Origin: Streptomyces sp. TG1A-8
Lineage (GTDB): Bacteria; Actinomycetota; Actinomycetes; Streptomycetales; Streptomycetaceae
Direction: 5' to 3'
DNA length: 64,000 bases
Assembly: GCF_030499535.1 (NCBI RefSeq)
Contig: NZ_JASTLB010000001.1
Location: 1,116,001 to 1,180,000 of the forward strand
Shown: positions 1 to 8,196 of the stretch, piece after piece
Position numbering within the stretch: position 1 is the stretch's first letter
Layout of the letters: every line of letters starts with the position of its first letter
Program-made: the position numbers and the translations under genes
The notes under the pieces: generated by a model
Database searches by the model: none
Told to the model about the DNA's origin: nothing
The model's input: the letters and a program-made list of their open reading frames with translations, nothing else

Positions 1-43
1 TACCTCGTCGCACGTCCGCCGACCCCCCCGCACGAGGAGCACC

Positions 44-1357
44 ATGAGCACGCAGGCCGACACCTCGGCGTGGTCCTTCGAGACCAAGCAGGTCCACGCC
101 GGAGCCGCCCCGGACCCGGTCACCGGCGCCCGCGCCACGCCCGTCTACCAGACCACCTCGTTCGTGTTCCGCGACACGCAGCACGCGGCGGACCTGTTCT
201 CGCTGGCCGAGCCCGGCAACATCTACACCCGCATCCACAACCCCACCACCGACGTCCTCGAGCAGCGGATCGCCGCGCTGGAGGGCGGGGTGGCGGCGGT
301 GGCGCTGGCGTCGGGGCAGGCGGCCCAGACCCTGGCGCTGCTGACGCTGGCCGGTGCCGGGGACCACGTCGTCTCCAGCGCGTCCCTGTACGGCGGCACG
401 TTCAACCTGTTCCGGCACACCCTGCCCAGGCTCGGCATCGAGGTGTCGTTCGTGGACGACCCGGACGATCCCGAGGCCTGGCGGGCCGCGGTCCGGCCGG
501 GCACCAAGGCGTTCTTCGCCGAGTCACTGGGCAATCCGCGCGGCAACGTGCTCGACGTGCGGGCGGTCGCGGACGTGGCGCACGCCGCGGGCGTCCCGCT
601 GGTCGTGGACAACACCGTGCCGACGCCGTACCTGCTGCGCCCGATCGAGCACGGCGCGGACGTCGTCGTGCACTCCGCGACCAAGTTCCTCGGCGGGCAC
701 GGGACCGCGATCGCCGGTGTGGTGGTGGACGGCGGCACCTTCGACTTCGGGGCGCACCCCGGACGGTTCCCGGACTTCACCGAGCCGGACGCCAGCTACC
801 ACGGGCTGCGCTACTGGCCGGCGCTCGGCCCGGGCGCGTTCGCGGTCAAGCTGCGGGTGCAGCTGCTGCGCGACCTCGGCCCGGCGCTCGCCCCGCATTC
901 GGCGTTCCTGCTGCTGCAAGGGGTGGAGACGCTGAGCCTGCGCATCGAGCGGCACACCGCCAACGCGCAGGCGCTCGCGCAGTGGCTGGAGCAGCGCGAC
1001 GAGGTCGCCGTCGTGCACTATCCGGGCCTCGAATCCAGTCGGTGGTACGAGGCCGGGCAGAGGTACCTGCCGCGCGGCGCCGGCGCGGTGGTCTCCTTCG
1101 AACTGCGCGGCGGGGTCGAGGCGGGCAAGCGGTTCGTGGACGCGGTCGAGCTGTTCAGCCACCTCGCCAACATCGGCGACGTCCGCAGTCTGATCATCCA
1201 CCCGGCCTCCACGACACACAGCCAGCTGACCGAGGACCAGCTGGTGGCCACCGGGACCGCGCCGGGCCTGGTGCGGTTGTCAGTCGGCATCGAGAGCCTC
1301 GCCGACCTCAAGGCGGATCTGGAGGCGGGCTTCCGCGCGGCCAAGGGCACGGCCTGA
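44..1357 (+). CDS. metY: O-acetylhomoserine sulfhydrylase (MetY-type)
   Basis: PLP enzyme of the Cys/Met-metabolism family that makes homocysteine from O-acetylhomoserine and sulfide in the cytoplasm. The 437 residues are the usual length of the long sulfhydrylase subgroup. The PLP lysine is Lys214 in [10 protein letters not shown], and the opening KQVHAG followed by PVYQTTSF is typical of the family. The ATG at 44 has a GAGGAG Shine-Dalgarno 5 bases upstream. It is followed after 2 bases by metX, which makes its substrate, so the pair forms a two-gene methionine operon. Only 43 bases of upstream sequence are in the window, so the promoter cannot be judged. Confidence 0.95.
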   Translation: MSTQADTSAWSFETKQVHAGAAPDPVTGARATPVYQTTSFVFRDTQHAADLFSLAEPGNIYTRIHNPTTDVLEQRIAALEGGVAAVALASGQAAQTLALLTLAGAGDHVVSSASLYGGTFNLFRHTLPRLGIEVSFVDDPDDPEAWRAAVRPGTKAFFAESLGNPRGNVLDVRAVADVAHAAGVPLVVDNTVPTPYLLRPIEHGADVVVHSATKFLGGHGTAIAGVVVDGGTFDFGAHPGRFPDFTEPDASYHGLRYWPALGPGAFAVKLRVQLLRDLGPALAPHSAFLLLQGVETLSLRIERHTANAQALAQWLEQRDEVAVVHYPGLESSRWYEAGQRYLPRGAGAVVSFELRGGVEAGKRFVDAVELFSHLANIGDVRSLIIHPASTTHSQLTEDQLVATGTAPGLVRLSVGIESLADLKADLEAGFRAAKGTA

Positions 1358-1359
1358 CC

Positions 1360-2478
1360 ATGGCGCCGTTCACCACCGGGGCCTGGCGGGAGGGGGACCC
1401 GCCGGGCCGGCGCCGCTGGTACGCGGCCGGGAAGCCGCTGCCGCTGCACGCGGGCGGGGAGCTGCCGGGCGTGCGGCTGGCCTACGAGACCTGGGGGCGG
1501 CTCGCGCCGGACGCGTCGAACGCGGTGCTGGTGCTGCACGCGCTGACCGGTGACAGCCACGCCGCCGGTCCCGCCGGGCCCGGGCATCCCGCGCCCGGCT
1601 GGTGGGACCCCCTGATCGGGCCCGGGCTGCCGCTGGACACCGACCGGTGGTTCGTGGTGGCACCGAACGTGCTGGGCGGCTGCCAGGGCAGCACGGGCCC
1701 CGCCTCACCGCGCCCGGACGGACGGCGGGCCTGGGGCGCGGCGTTCCCGTTCCTCACCCAGCGCGACCAGGTGGCCGCCGAGGCCGGCCTGGCCGACGCC
1801 CTCGGCATCGGGCGCTGGGCGCTGGTCGTGGGCGGTTCGATGGGCGGGATGCGGGCCGTGGAGTGGGCGGTGTCCCACCCCGGGCGGACCGGGGCGCTGC
1901 TGCTGCTCGCCACGGCGGCGGCGGCGAGCGCGGAGCAGATCGCGTGGGCCGGCATCCAGCTGCGGGCCATCCGCTGCGACCCGCACTGGCACGGCGGCGA
2001 CTACCACGGCACCGGCCGCGGCCCGCACACCGGTCTGGGCCTGGCCCGCCGGCTCGCCCACGTCACCTACCGCAGCGAGCCGGAACTGCAGGCGCGCTTC
2101 GGCCGCGCGCCGCAGGACGCGGAGGACCCCCGGCGCGGCGGGCGGTACCGGGTGGAGTCCTACCTGGACCACCACGCGGCCAAGCTGGTGCGCCGTTTCG
2201 ACGCGGCCAGCTACGTCGTGCTCACCGAGGCGATGAACGCCCACGACGTGGGCCGGGACCGGGGCGGTCCGCGGGCCGCCCTCGGCCGGGTGAGCGCCCC
2301 GGCGCTGGTGGCCGGCGTCGACTCCGACCGCCTCTACCCGCTCGCCCAGCAGGCGGAACTGGCCGCGCTGATCCCGGGCGCCGACCGGCTGCGGGTGGTG
2401 GAGTCGCCCTACGGGCACGACGGGTTCCTGATCGAGACCGAGCAGGTGGGCGCGCTGGTGCGGGAGCTGCTGGACTGA
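1360..2478 (+). CDS. metX: Homoserine O-acetyltransferase MetX
   Basis: Alpha/beta-hydrolase-fold acyltransferase (372 aa) that acetylates homoserine for methionine synthesis. The nucleophile elbow GGSMGGMRAVEW places the catalytic Ser at 160; Asp321 (VDSDRLYP) and His353 (YGHDGF) complete the triad. The N-terminal LAYETWGRL and LHALTGDSHAAG segments are hallmark MetX sequences. The ATG at 1360 lies 2 bases after the metY stop, implying translational coupling. The open frame extends far upstream over metY, but that part is a shadow. Confidence 0.95.
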   Translation: MAPFTTGAWREGDPPGRRRWYAAGKPLPLHAGGELPGVRLAYETWGRLAPDASNAVLVLHALTGDSHAAGPAGPGHPAPGWWDPLIGPGLPLDTDRWFVVAPNVLGGCQGSTGPASPRPDGRRAWGAAFPFLTQRDQVAAEAGLADALGIGRWALVVGGSMGGMRAVEWAVSHPGRTGALLLLATAAAASAEQIAWAGIQLRAIRCDPHWHGGDYHGTGRGPHTGLGLARRLAHVTYRSEPELQARFGRAPQDAEDPRRGGRYRVESYLDHHAAKLVRRFDAASYVVLTEAMNAHDVGRDRGGPRAALGRVSAPALVAGVDSDRLYPLAQQAELAALIPGADRLRVVESPYGHDGFLIETEQVGALVRELLD

Positions 2479-2487
2479 CGGCGCGCT

Positions 2488-2517
2488 GCGGGTGGCACCG
2501 CGGCCCGCACCACCCGC
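2488..2517. terminator. Putative terminator between metX and the convergent cassette
   Basis: Perfect 8-bp stem (2488-2495 with 2510-2517) and a 14-base GC-rich loop, directly after the metX stop and before the convergent gene ending at 2544. There is no T tract, as is common in Streptomyces. Inferred role only. Confidence 0.45.
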
Positions 2518-2543
2518 CGCCCATGCCCCCCCGGCGCACCGGG

Positions 2544-3029
2544 TCACGCCCGCAGCCACTCCGTGACGATCACCTCCGTGCCGGTGCTCAGCCGCAGGGC
2601 GAACGGACCGGCGGGCGGCTGCTCTCCGGTGAAGCGGCCCAGGGCGTCGACGGACACCGGACGGACCGTCCGGGGGCCGCCGAGCACCTCGATGCGCGCC
2701 CGCTGCGGCGGCAGCACCTGCCCGATCAGTCCGTCCGCGGTGACCTCGACGTCGACGGTCAGTTCCCCCGCGCGGAACGTCAGCAGCCGCGGGGCCTCGG
2801 ACACCCCCCGGACCGGCAGGCCGTCCACGAGGGAGTCGAAGGTCAGCTCGGCGAGGCGGGCGTCCAGGTCGTGGAACGCGTAGGCGTCCAGGGCGAGCTG
2901 GCGCAGTTCGACGGGGACGGGGTCCAGCACGGCGGCCGCCTGCCGCAGCTCCTCCTCCAGCCGGGCGTCGCCGGCGCCTCCCCCGTCGAAGCCCCCGCCG
3001 GGGGTCCCGTGCCCGTCCGTGCCGCTCAT
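2544..3029 (-). CDS. Unknown small protein of the CHAT/subtilase/sigma cassette
   Basis: A 161-residue protein I do not recognise. The Gly-rich first 25 residues are followed by a helical segment (EELRQAAAVLDPVPVELRQLALDAYAF, read from about residue 27) and a beta-rich C-terminal half with alternating hydrophobic strands. No signal peptide or membrane segment is visible. The ATG at 3029 overlaps the stop of the sigma-factor gene in an ATGA, so the two are translationally coupled. Being coupled to an ECF-like sigma factor it could be an anti-sigma factor or an effector partner, but no zinc-binding HxxxCxxC anti-sigma motif is present. Function is unknown. Confidence 0.8.
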   Translation of the reverse strand: MSGTDGHGTPGGGFDGGGAGDARLEEELRQAAAVLDPVPVELRQLALDAYAFHDLDARLAELTFDSLVDGLPVRGVSEAPRLLTFRAGELTVDVEVTADGLIGQVLPPQRARIEVLGGPRTVRPVSVDALGRFTGEQPPAGPFALRLSTGTEVIVTEWLRA

Positions 3030-3601
3030 ACCGTCCCCCGCGCGTCCATCCGGGCCCGCAGCCGGCGCAGGCAGCGCTGGCGCAGCGGCCCGATGCTGCC
3101 GACCGCGATGCCCAGCGCGGCCGACACCTCCTGGTAGCTGGGGGGCGGTGAAGCCATCAGCACCCGCAGCAACTGCCTGCACCGGTCGCCCAGTCCCTCG
3201 AACTCCTGCCACAGCCGGCGGACCCGCTCGGCCTGGGCCGCCGCCTCCTCCGAGTCGATCAGCGACTGCTCCGGCGTGCGTTCGTCACTGGCCCGGTCCA
3301 GCACCCGCGGATCGTCCGTCAGGGTCAGCCGGGTCAGTCCCCTGAGCACCTTCAGGCACTCGTGCCGGGCCGTGCTGGCCAGCCAGGAGCCCGCCTTGTC
3401 GGGTTCCCGGAGGCGGCCGAGGTGCTGGGCGAAGCGGAACCACACGGTCTGGTAGACCTCGTGCCCGTCGGCGTCGGAGAGCCGGTGCGCGCGCACCACC
3501 GACCACACCAGCGGACTCAGCCCCTCCACCAGTGCCTTCCAGGCCGCGGCGTCGCCGTCGACGGCGGACTGGACCAACACGCCGACCTCTGTTCGGTCCA
3601 C
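3026..3601 (-). CDS. ECF-like RNA polymerase sigma factor
   Basis: A 191-residue sigma-70-family protein with only regions 2 and 4. Region 2 is at roughly residues 15-80 (LSPLVWSVVRAHRLSDADGHEVYQTVW) and region 4 at about 125-185, where SYQEVSAALGIAVGSIGPL is the helix-turn-helix. The GTG at 3601 is chosen because GAGGGG precedes it by about 7 bases. An in-frame ATG at 3664 overlaps the upstream peptidase stop in an ATGA and would add 21 residues, so that alternative is real. It lies between a subtilase gene and a small unknown gene on the same strand, opposite a CHAT-protease gene. That context suggests a protease-controlled transcription switch (inference). Confidence 0.88.
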   Translation of the reverse strand: MDRTEVGVLVQSAVDGDAAAWKALVEGLSPLVWSVVRAHRLSDADGHEVYQTVWFRFAQHLGRLREPDKAGSWLASTARHECLKVLRGLTRLTLTDDPRVLDRASDERTPEQSLIDSEEAAAQAERVRRLWQEFEGLGDRCRQLLRVLMASPPPSYQEVSAALGIAVGSIGPLRQRCLRRLRARMDARGTV

Positions 3602-3660
3602 GGTTCCACCCCTCGTGTACGGCACGTCATCGTACGCCGTGGAGCAGAGGGTTCCGGTAC

Positions 3661-5085
3661 TCATGCGGACGGCTCCCGGATCACGAGGGGGACCGGGCGC
3701 CAGGTCGGAGGGCGGAGCGCCGGTACGCGCGCCCCGCGCACTTCGGCCACCTCCGTGGTGCGGGCCAGCAGGTCGCGGCCGGCCGCGCGCGGGTCGCGTT
3801 CCTTGTGCGCCGTCATGTGGGCGGCGACGAGTCCGGCGACGACCGGGGTGGCGAAGGAGGTCCCGCTCCACTGCGCGAGTCCGTCGAACATCACCTGCTC
3901 GGGCTTGCCCCCGCTGTTCTCCCACGCCTCGCTCAGCACGCCCGTGTGGCGCGGGTACTGGCAGGTGCAGGCGTAGTCGAAGCCGTACCGGCAGGTGTCG
4001 TAGGTGGAGTGCTGGTAGACGTACGGCACGGGGGTGGTGAAGCCGGTGAGGGCGCTGGTCAGGCGCTCGCCGGGGGCGTGCACGCGCACCCAGGGGCCGT
4101 GGTTGCCGAAGCAGGCGCCGGACGCGCCGTCCCCGCGCAGCGCGCCGACCGACAGCACGCAGTCGGCGTACTCGGGCAGGGCGGCGTAGGCGGCCGGCCA
4201 GAACGGGTTGTCGCTGGCGTTGTTGCCGGCGGCGGCCACCAGCAGGGTGTGCCGGGCGCGCAGTTCGCGCATGAAGGCGTCGAGGCCGAGGAGTCCGTCG
4301 GTGCCGCCGGTCGAGGTGCCGGCGGAGAGGCTGATGACGTCCGGCCAGCCGCCCTCGTCGACGGCCTCGAAGAGCCGGGCGCCGAACTCGGACTCCAGGA
4401 CGGCGCCCGCGTCGTCGAGCGTGCCGCGCACGGTGACGTCCGTGTTGGGCGCGACGGCGGCGAGGATCCCGGCGATGAAGGTGCCGTGGCCCACGTACGG
4501 CCGGAGCACCCCGTCGGCGCCGGTCTCGCACACCTCGGGGTCGCCGGTGGTGTGGGCGAGCAGCGGGTGGGCGCGGTGGTCGTGCACGAGCCCGGTGTCG
4601 ACGACGAGCACGGTGACGGCGGTGTCCGGGTCGTGGAACCCCCCGGCGGGGGCCGGGTTGGCCGGTTCGCCGCGGGGGACGGGGACGGGCTCGTCGCCGG
4701 GACAGGCGTTGACCGCGATGTGCACGACGTGGTTGCGCCCGACCAGCCGGCGGCCCCGGCGGCCCTCGGCCTCCCGCAGCGCGCGCAGGGCGTGCGGGAC
4801 GGTGTCCTCGCCCTGGGCGGGGTCGCCGACCCGGATGCGGGTGACGCCGGTGCGGCCGGTCCCGGGTCCCGTCCGGCGCACGTGGTCGGGCACCAGGCCC
4901 TGGGTGGCGGTGAAGTGGGCGCGCACGGTGTCCTCCACGACGCGGGCCTCCTCGCCGTCGCGGGCGAGGACGACGCCCTTCTCGTAGAGGAACTCGGCGT
5001 CCCCGTCCGGCCCCATGGCCAAGGGGGTGCCGGGCATCGTGCGCTGGATGTGGTCGAACTGCTCGTGGAATCGCCGTGGTGCCAT
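3661..5085 (-). CDS. Cytoplasmic S8 (subtilisin-family) serine peptidase
   Basis: 474 residues with a complete subtilase triad: Asp163 (VLVVDTG), His200 (GHGTFIAG), oxyanion Asn288 (VAAAGNNAS) and Ser410 (SGTSFATP). There is no Sec or Tat signal and no membrane segment, so it should act inside the cell, unlike most secreted subtilases. The first 150 residues are not a classic I9 propeptide and probably form a family-specific N-terminal domain. An insert of about 50 residues rich in Cys and Tyr (around 360-395) precedes the catalytic Ser. It is the first gene of the minus-strand run peptidase, sigma factor, unknown protein, and is divergent from the CHAT gene, 187 bp away. Confidence 0.93.
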   Translation of the reverse strand: MAPRRFHEQFDHIQRTMPGTPLAMGPDGDAEFLYEKGVVLARDGEEARVVEDTVRAHFTATQGLVPDHVRRTGPGTGRTGVTRIRVGDPAQGEDTVPHALRALREAEGRRGRRLVGRNHVVHIAVNACPGDEPVPVPRGEPANPAPAGGFHDPDTAVTVLVVDTGLVHDHRAHPLLAHTTGDPEVCETGADGVLRPYVGHGTFIAGILAAVAPNTDVTVRGTLDDAGAVLESEFGARLFEAVDEGGWPDVISLSAGTSTGGTDGLLGLDAFMRELRARHTLLVAAAGNNASDNPFWPAAYAALPEYADCVLSVGALRGDGASGACFGNHGPWVRVHAPGERLTSALTGFTTPVPYVYQHSTYDTCRYGFDYACTCQYPRHTGVLSEAWENSGGKPEQVMFDGLAQWSGTSFATPVVAGLVAAHMTAHKERDPRAAGRDLLARTTEVAEVRGARVPALRPPTWRPVPLVIREPSA

Positions 5086-5236
5086 GACGTGTCCTCCCCC
5101 TGAGACGGTGTCCGACAGTCAGAGCCGCCGGAGCCCCGCTTGATACACCTCCGGCCGCGGGTCGTGCGGGGCGCGGGGCCCCGGGGGACGGCGACGGGGA
5201 GGGACGGTGACGGCCGCGGGGGCCCTGGCGCGCGCG

Positions 5237-5265
5237 TGTGACGGCCCTGCGCGGGCCACTACCAT
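5237..5265 (+). promoter_or_regulatory. Promoter of the CHAT gene (leaderless)
   Basis: A TGTGAC -35-like hexamer (5237-5242) and TACCAT -10 (5260-5265) are separated by exactly 17 bases. Transcription would start about 7 bases later, at the ATG at 5273, giving a leaderless mRNA. This supports 5273 over the in-frame ATGs at 5207 and 5264. Confidence 0.6.
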
Positions 5266-5272
5266 GCGAGGG

Positions 5273-7876
5273 ATGACAGCGGGAAGCGAGCCGGTCCTCG
5301 AACTGCTGCCGATGGTCTTCGCCGACCCGGCCGGGGCCCGGGCGCGCGCGGAAGAGGTGCTGCGCTCCGCTCCCCCACCGCTGCACGCCGGCGTGGCGCA
5401 CCAGGTGCTCGGCATCTGGCAGCGCGACTTTGGCGACCTGAGGATCGCGCTGCGGCATCTGCGCCGGGCCCGTGACCTCGCCGCGCGTGCCGACTCCGCC
5501 GAGCGGGAGGCCGACGTGCTCGCGACGCTGGGGGTCGCACTGGTGCACGCGGGGCGCACGCGGCAGGGGCTGTCGGCGTTCGAGCAGGGGGTCGCGCGGG
5601 GCACCGGGCACACCCGGGCGCGGGTGCTGTACCGGCGGGCGTACGTGTGGTGGGTGCTGGGGCGCCACCGGGAGGCGCTGGAGGACGTGCGGCGGGCGAT
5701 CCCGGTGCTGCGGCAGGCCGGGGACGTGATCTGGACGGCGCGGGCACTGACCCTGCGGGCGACCGTGCACCTGGCGCTGGGCGCGGTGGACCGGGCCGAG
5801 GCCGACTTCGCGGCGGCGGAACGGCTGTGGGGGACCACCGGCCAGGAACACGACAAGGCGGACGCCGTGGAGAGCCGGGGGCTGGCCGCGTTCCGGTCCG
5901 GCGACATCCCGGCGGCGCTGCGGCTGCTGGACGAGGCCGAGGAGCGCTACGCCAAGCTCGGCACGCCGACGTTCATGCTGTCCATCCGGCGCTGCGAGGT
6001 GCTGATGGCCGCCGGGCTCGCCCCGGAGGCGCTGGCGGAGGCGGACGCGGCGATCGCCCTGCTGGACCGGATCGGCGGACAGTCCACCCGCAAGGCCGAG
6101 CTGCTGCTGGCCGCCGCGCGGGCCGCCCGGTCGGCCGGGGACCCGGACACCGCGATCGCCCGCGCCGCCGACGCCGTACGGCTGTTCGCCGCGCAGCGGC
6201 GGACCTGGTGGCAGACGCACGCCCGGCTGGTGCTCACCGAGGCGCGGGTGGCGGCCGGGCGCCGGTCGGGGCGGCTGGTGGCGGACGCGGCGGCGGCCGC
6301 CGAGCGGCTGACCTCGTTCGGCTCGCCCGCCGCGCCGGAGGCGTCGCTGCTGGCCGGCCGGATCGCGCTCGCGCTGGGCCGGACAGCGGAGGCGGAACGG
6401 CACCTGGCGGTGGCCGCCCGCAGCCGGCGCGCGGGACCGCCGCCAGCCCGGGTGACGGGCTGGGCCGCGCAGGCACTGCGGGCCCGGGCCGCCGGCTCCG
6501 CGCGCGGGGTGCTGGAGGCCTGCCGGCGCGGCCTGGACGTCCTGGACGACCACCGGATGACGCTGGGCGCCTCCGAGCTGCGGGCCCGGGCCACCGCGCA
6601 GGGTGCCGAACTGGCCGCGCTGGCACAGGAGGTGAGCCTCACCCAGGGCGATCCGCGGCGGCTGCTGGAGTGGAGCGAGCGCTGGCGGGCGACCCTGTTG
6701 TCCGCGCCGCCCGCCCGGCCGCCCGCCGACGCGGCGCTGCTCAGCGGCCTGACCGCCTACCGGGAGATCGCGGCCCGTGCGGAGGCCGCCCGGATGGAGG
6801 GCCGCCCGGTGCCGGCGCTGGAGCGCGAACAGCGGCGGCTGGAGCGGGAGATCCGCTCCCGCACCCACCACATGCGCGGTTCCGCCCCCGGCGGCGGCGA
6901 CCGCTTCGACGTCGGCCGCCTGCTGGACCGGCTCGGCGAGGCGCTGCTGGTCGAACTCGCCGTGGTGGACGGACGGGTGCACGTCCTGCTGTGCGGCCGG
7001 GGCCGGGTACGGCGGTTCGCGGGCGGGGCGCTGGCGGAGGCGGTGGCCGAGGCCGCACACGTGCAGGCCGGGCTGCGGCGGCTGGCGCAGCCCGGGGGCG
7101 AGGCGCGGCTGCCGCTGGTGGAGGCGGGCGGGCGGCGCCTGGAGGAGCTGCTGCTGGCCGGCGCCGTGCCGCACCTCGGGTCCGGACCGGTGGTGATCGT
7201 GCCGCCGGGCGCGCTGCACCGGGTGCCGTGGGCGCTGCTGCCCGCGCTGCGGGAGCGGGTGCTGAGCGTGTCGCCGTCGGCGGCGAGCTGGCTGCGCGCC
7301 CGGGAGACCGCGCCGCCGCCCGGCGGCCGGCACGTCCTGGTGCGCGGCCCCGGGCTCGCGTCCGGTGGCGCGGAGGTGCCCGAGCTGGCCGACCGGTACG
7401 GCACCGCGACGGTCCTGGAGGACGCGGCGGCCGAGGCCCCGCGCGTGCTGGCCGAGCTCGACGGCGCCGCCCTGGCCCACCTGGCCGCGCACGGCACGTT
7501 CCGCGCCGACAGCCCGCTGTTCTCCGCCCTGCGGATGGCCGACGGACCGCTGATCGTGCACGACTTCGAGCGCCTGTCCCGCAGCCCCTACCGGATCATC
7601 CTCTCCAGCTGCGACACCGCCCGGCTCGCCTCGGTCGGCGCCGACGAACTGCTCGGCCTGGTCACCGCGCTGCTGCCGCTGGGCACGGCCGGGGTGGTGG
7701 CCAGCAGCGCCCCGGTCAACGACGCGGCGGTGGTGCCCCTGATGCTCGCCCTGCACAAGGGCCTCGAAGCGGGCCTCTCCCTGCCCGAGGCCCTGCGCGA
7801 CGCCCGCACCACCCAGCCCGGCGACCCGCTCCACCTGGCCACGGGCTGGGCGTTCGCGGCGTTCGGGGCGGCCTGA
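5273..7876 (+). CDS. TPR-repeat CHAT-domain (caspase-like) protein
   Basis: 867 residues. Roughly residues 20-480 are helical TPR-like repeats (repeated A-x-x-x-L-G patterns), and the C-terminal 300 residues form a CHAT domain. The His/Cys dyad is visible as His740 in LAAHGTF and Cys780 in LSSCDTA, followed by GLVTALLPLGTAGVVAS, as in active clan CD peptidases. CHAT proteins are caspase/separase relatives; some act in bacterial immunity or cell death (e.g. TPR-CHAT of type III-E CRISPR and gasdermin-linked proteases). Here it stands divergent from an intracellular subtilase and a sigma factor, with no CRISPR or gasdermin nearby, so substrate and trigger are unknown. Confidence 0.92.
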   Translation: MTAGSEPVLELLPMVFADPAGARARAEEVLRSAPPPLHAGVAHQVLGIWQRDFGDLRIALRHLRRARDLAARADSAEREADVLATLGVALVHAGRTRQGLSAFEQGVARGTGHTRARVLYRRAYVWWVLGRHREALEDVRRAIPVLRQAGDVIWTARALTLRATVHLALGAVDRAEADFAAAERLWGTTGQEHDKADAVESRGLAAFRSGDIPAALRLLDEAEERYAKLGTPTFMLSIRRCEVLMAAGLAPEALAEADAAIALLDRIGGQSTRKAELLLAAARAARSAGDPDTAIARAADAVRLFAAQRRTWWQTHARLVLTEARVAAGRRSGRLVADAAAAAERLTSFGSPAAPEASLLAGRIALALGRTAEAERHLAVAARSRRAGPPPARVTGWAAQALRARAAGSARGVLEACRRGLDVLDDHRMTLGASELRARATAQGAELAALAQEVSLTQGDPRRLLEWSERWRATLLSAPPARPPADAALLSGLTAYREIAARAEAARMEGRPVPALEREQRRLEREIRSRTHHMRGSAPGGGDRFDVGRLLDRLGEALLVELAVVDGRVHVLLCGRGRVRRFAGGALAEAVAEAAHVQAGLRRLAQPGGEARLPLVEAGGRRLEELLLAGAVPHLGSGPVVIVPPGALHRVPWALLPALRERVLSVSPSAASWLRARETAPPPGGRHVLVRGPGLASGGAEVPELADRYGTATVLEDAAAEAPRVLAELDGAALAHLAAHGTFRADSPLFSALRMADGPLIVHDFERLSRSPYRIILSSCDTARLASVGADELLGLVTALLPLGTAGVVASSAPVNDAAVVPLMLALHKGLEAGLSLPEALRDARTTQPGDPLHLATGWAFAAFGAA

Positions 7877-8196
7877 GGGGGCGCGCCCGCGGCGTGCGGG
7901 GCGGTGAGGAGGACGCGTTCACGTCGCCGGGGCTCCGGGGGACGCCCCCACGGTGGCGGGGCGGCGGCGGGGCGGCGCGTCACCGGTCGGCCGGACGCGA
8001 ACGCACGGGTGCGGGGCCGTGCCGGCGGCCGGACGCCGGTGCCGGGCGCGGCCCGCCGCTGCGGGCCGGCCGCCGGCCGCCGGCCCGCAGCCCCCTCCCC
8101 CGGCTCCGCCCCCGGTCCGAGGCCGTCCCGTCCCCGGCCCCGGCCCCCACCGGCCCGCCCCGCCCGCTTCCGGGCGACGAGCCCCCTCGGGCCCGC
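7877..8196. other. Gene-free stretch, 320 bp
   Basis: Very GC-rich convergent intergenic region between the CHAT gene and the LuxR-type regulator. No codon-biased frame, RNA gene or clear long hairpin was seen. Confidence 0.6.

Noticed and set aside
3682..7834. Long minus-strand open frame running in phase into the sigma-factor gene and lying opposite the CHAT gene
   Set aside because: Only its last 191 residues (3026-3601) resemble a protein. The rest is Arg/Pro/Gly-rich antisense of the CHAT and subtilase genes, a usual GC-rich artefact.
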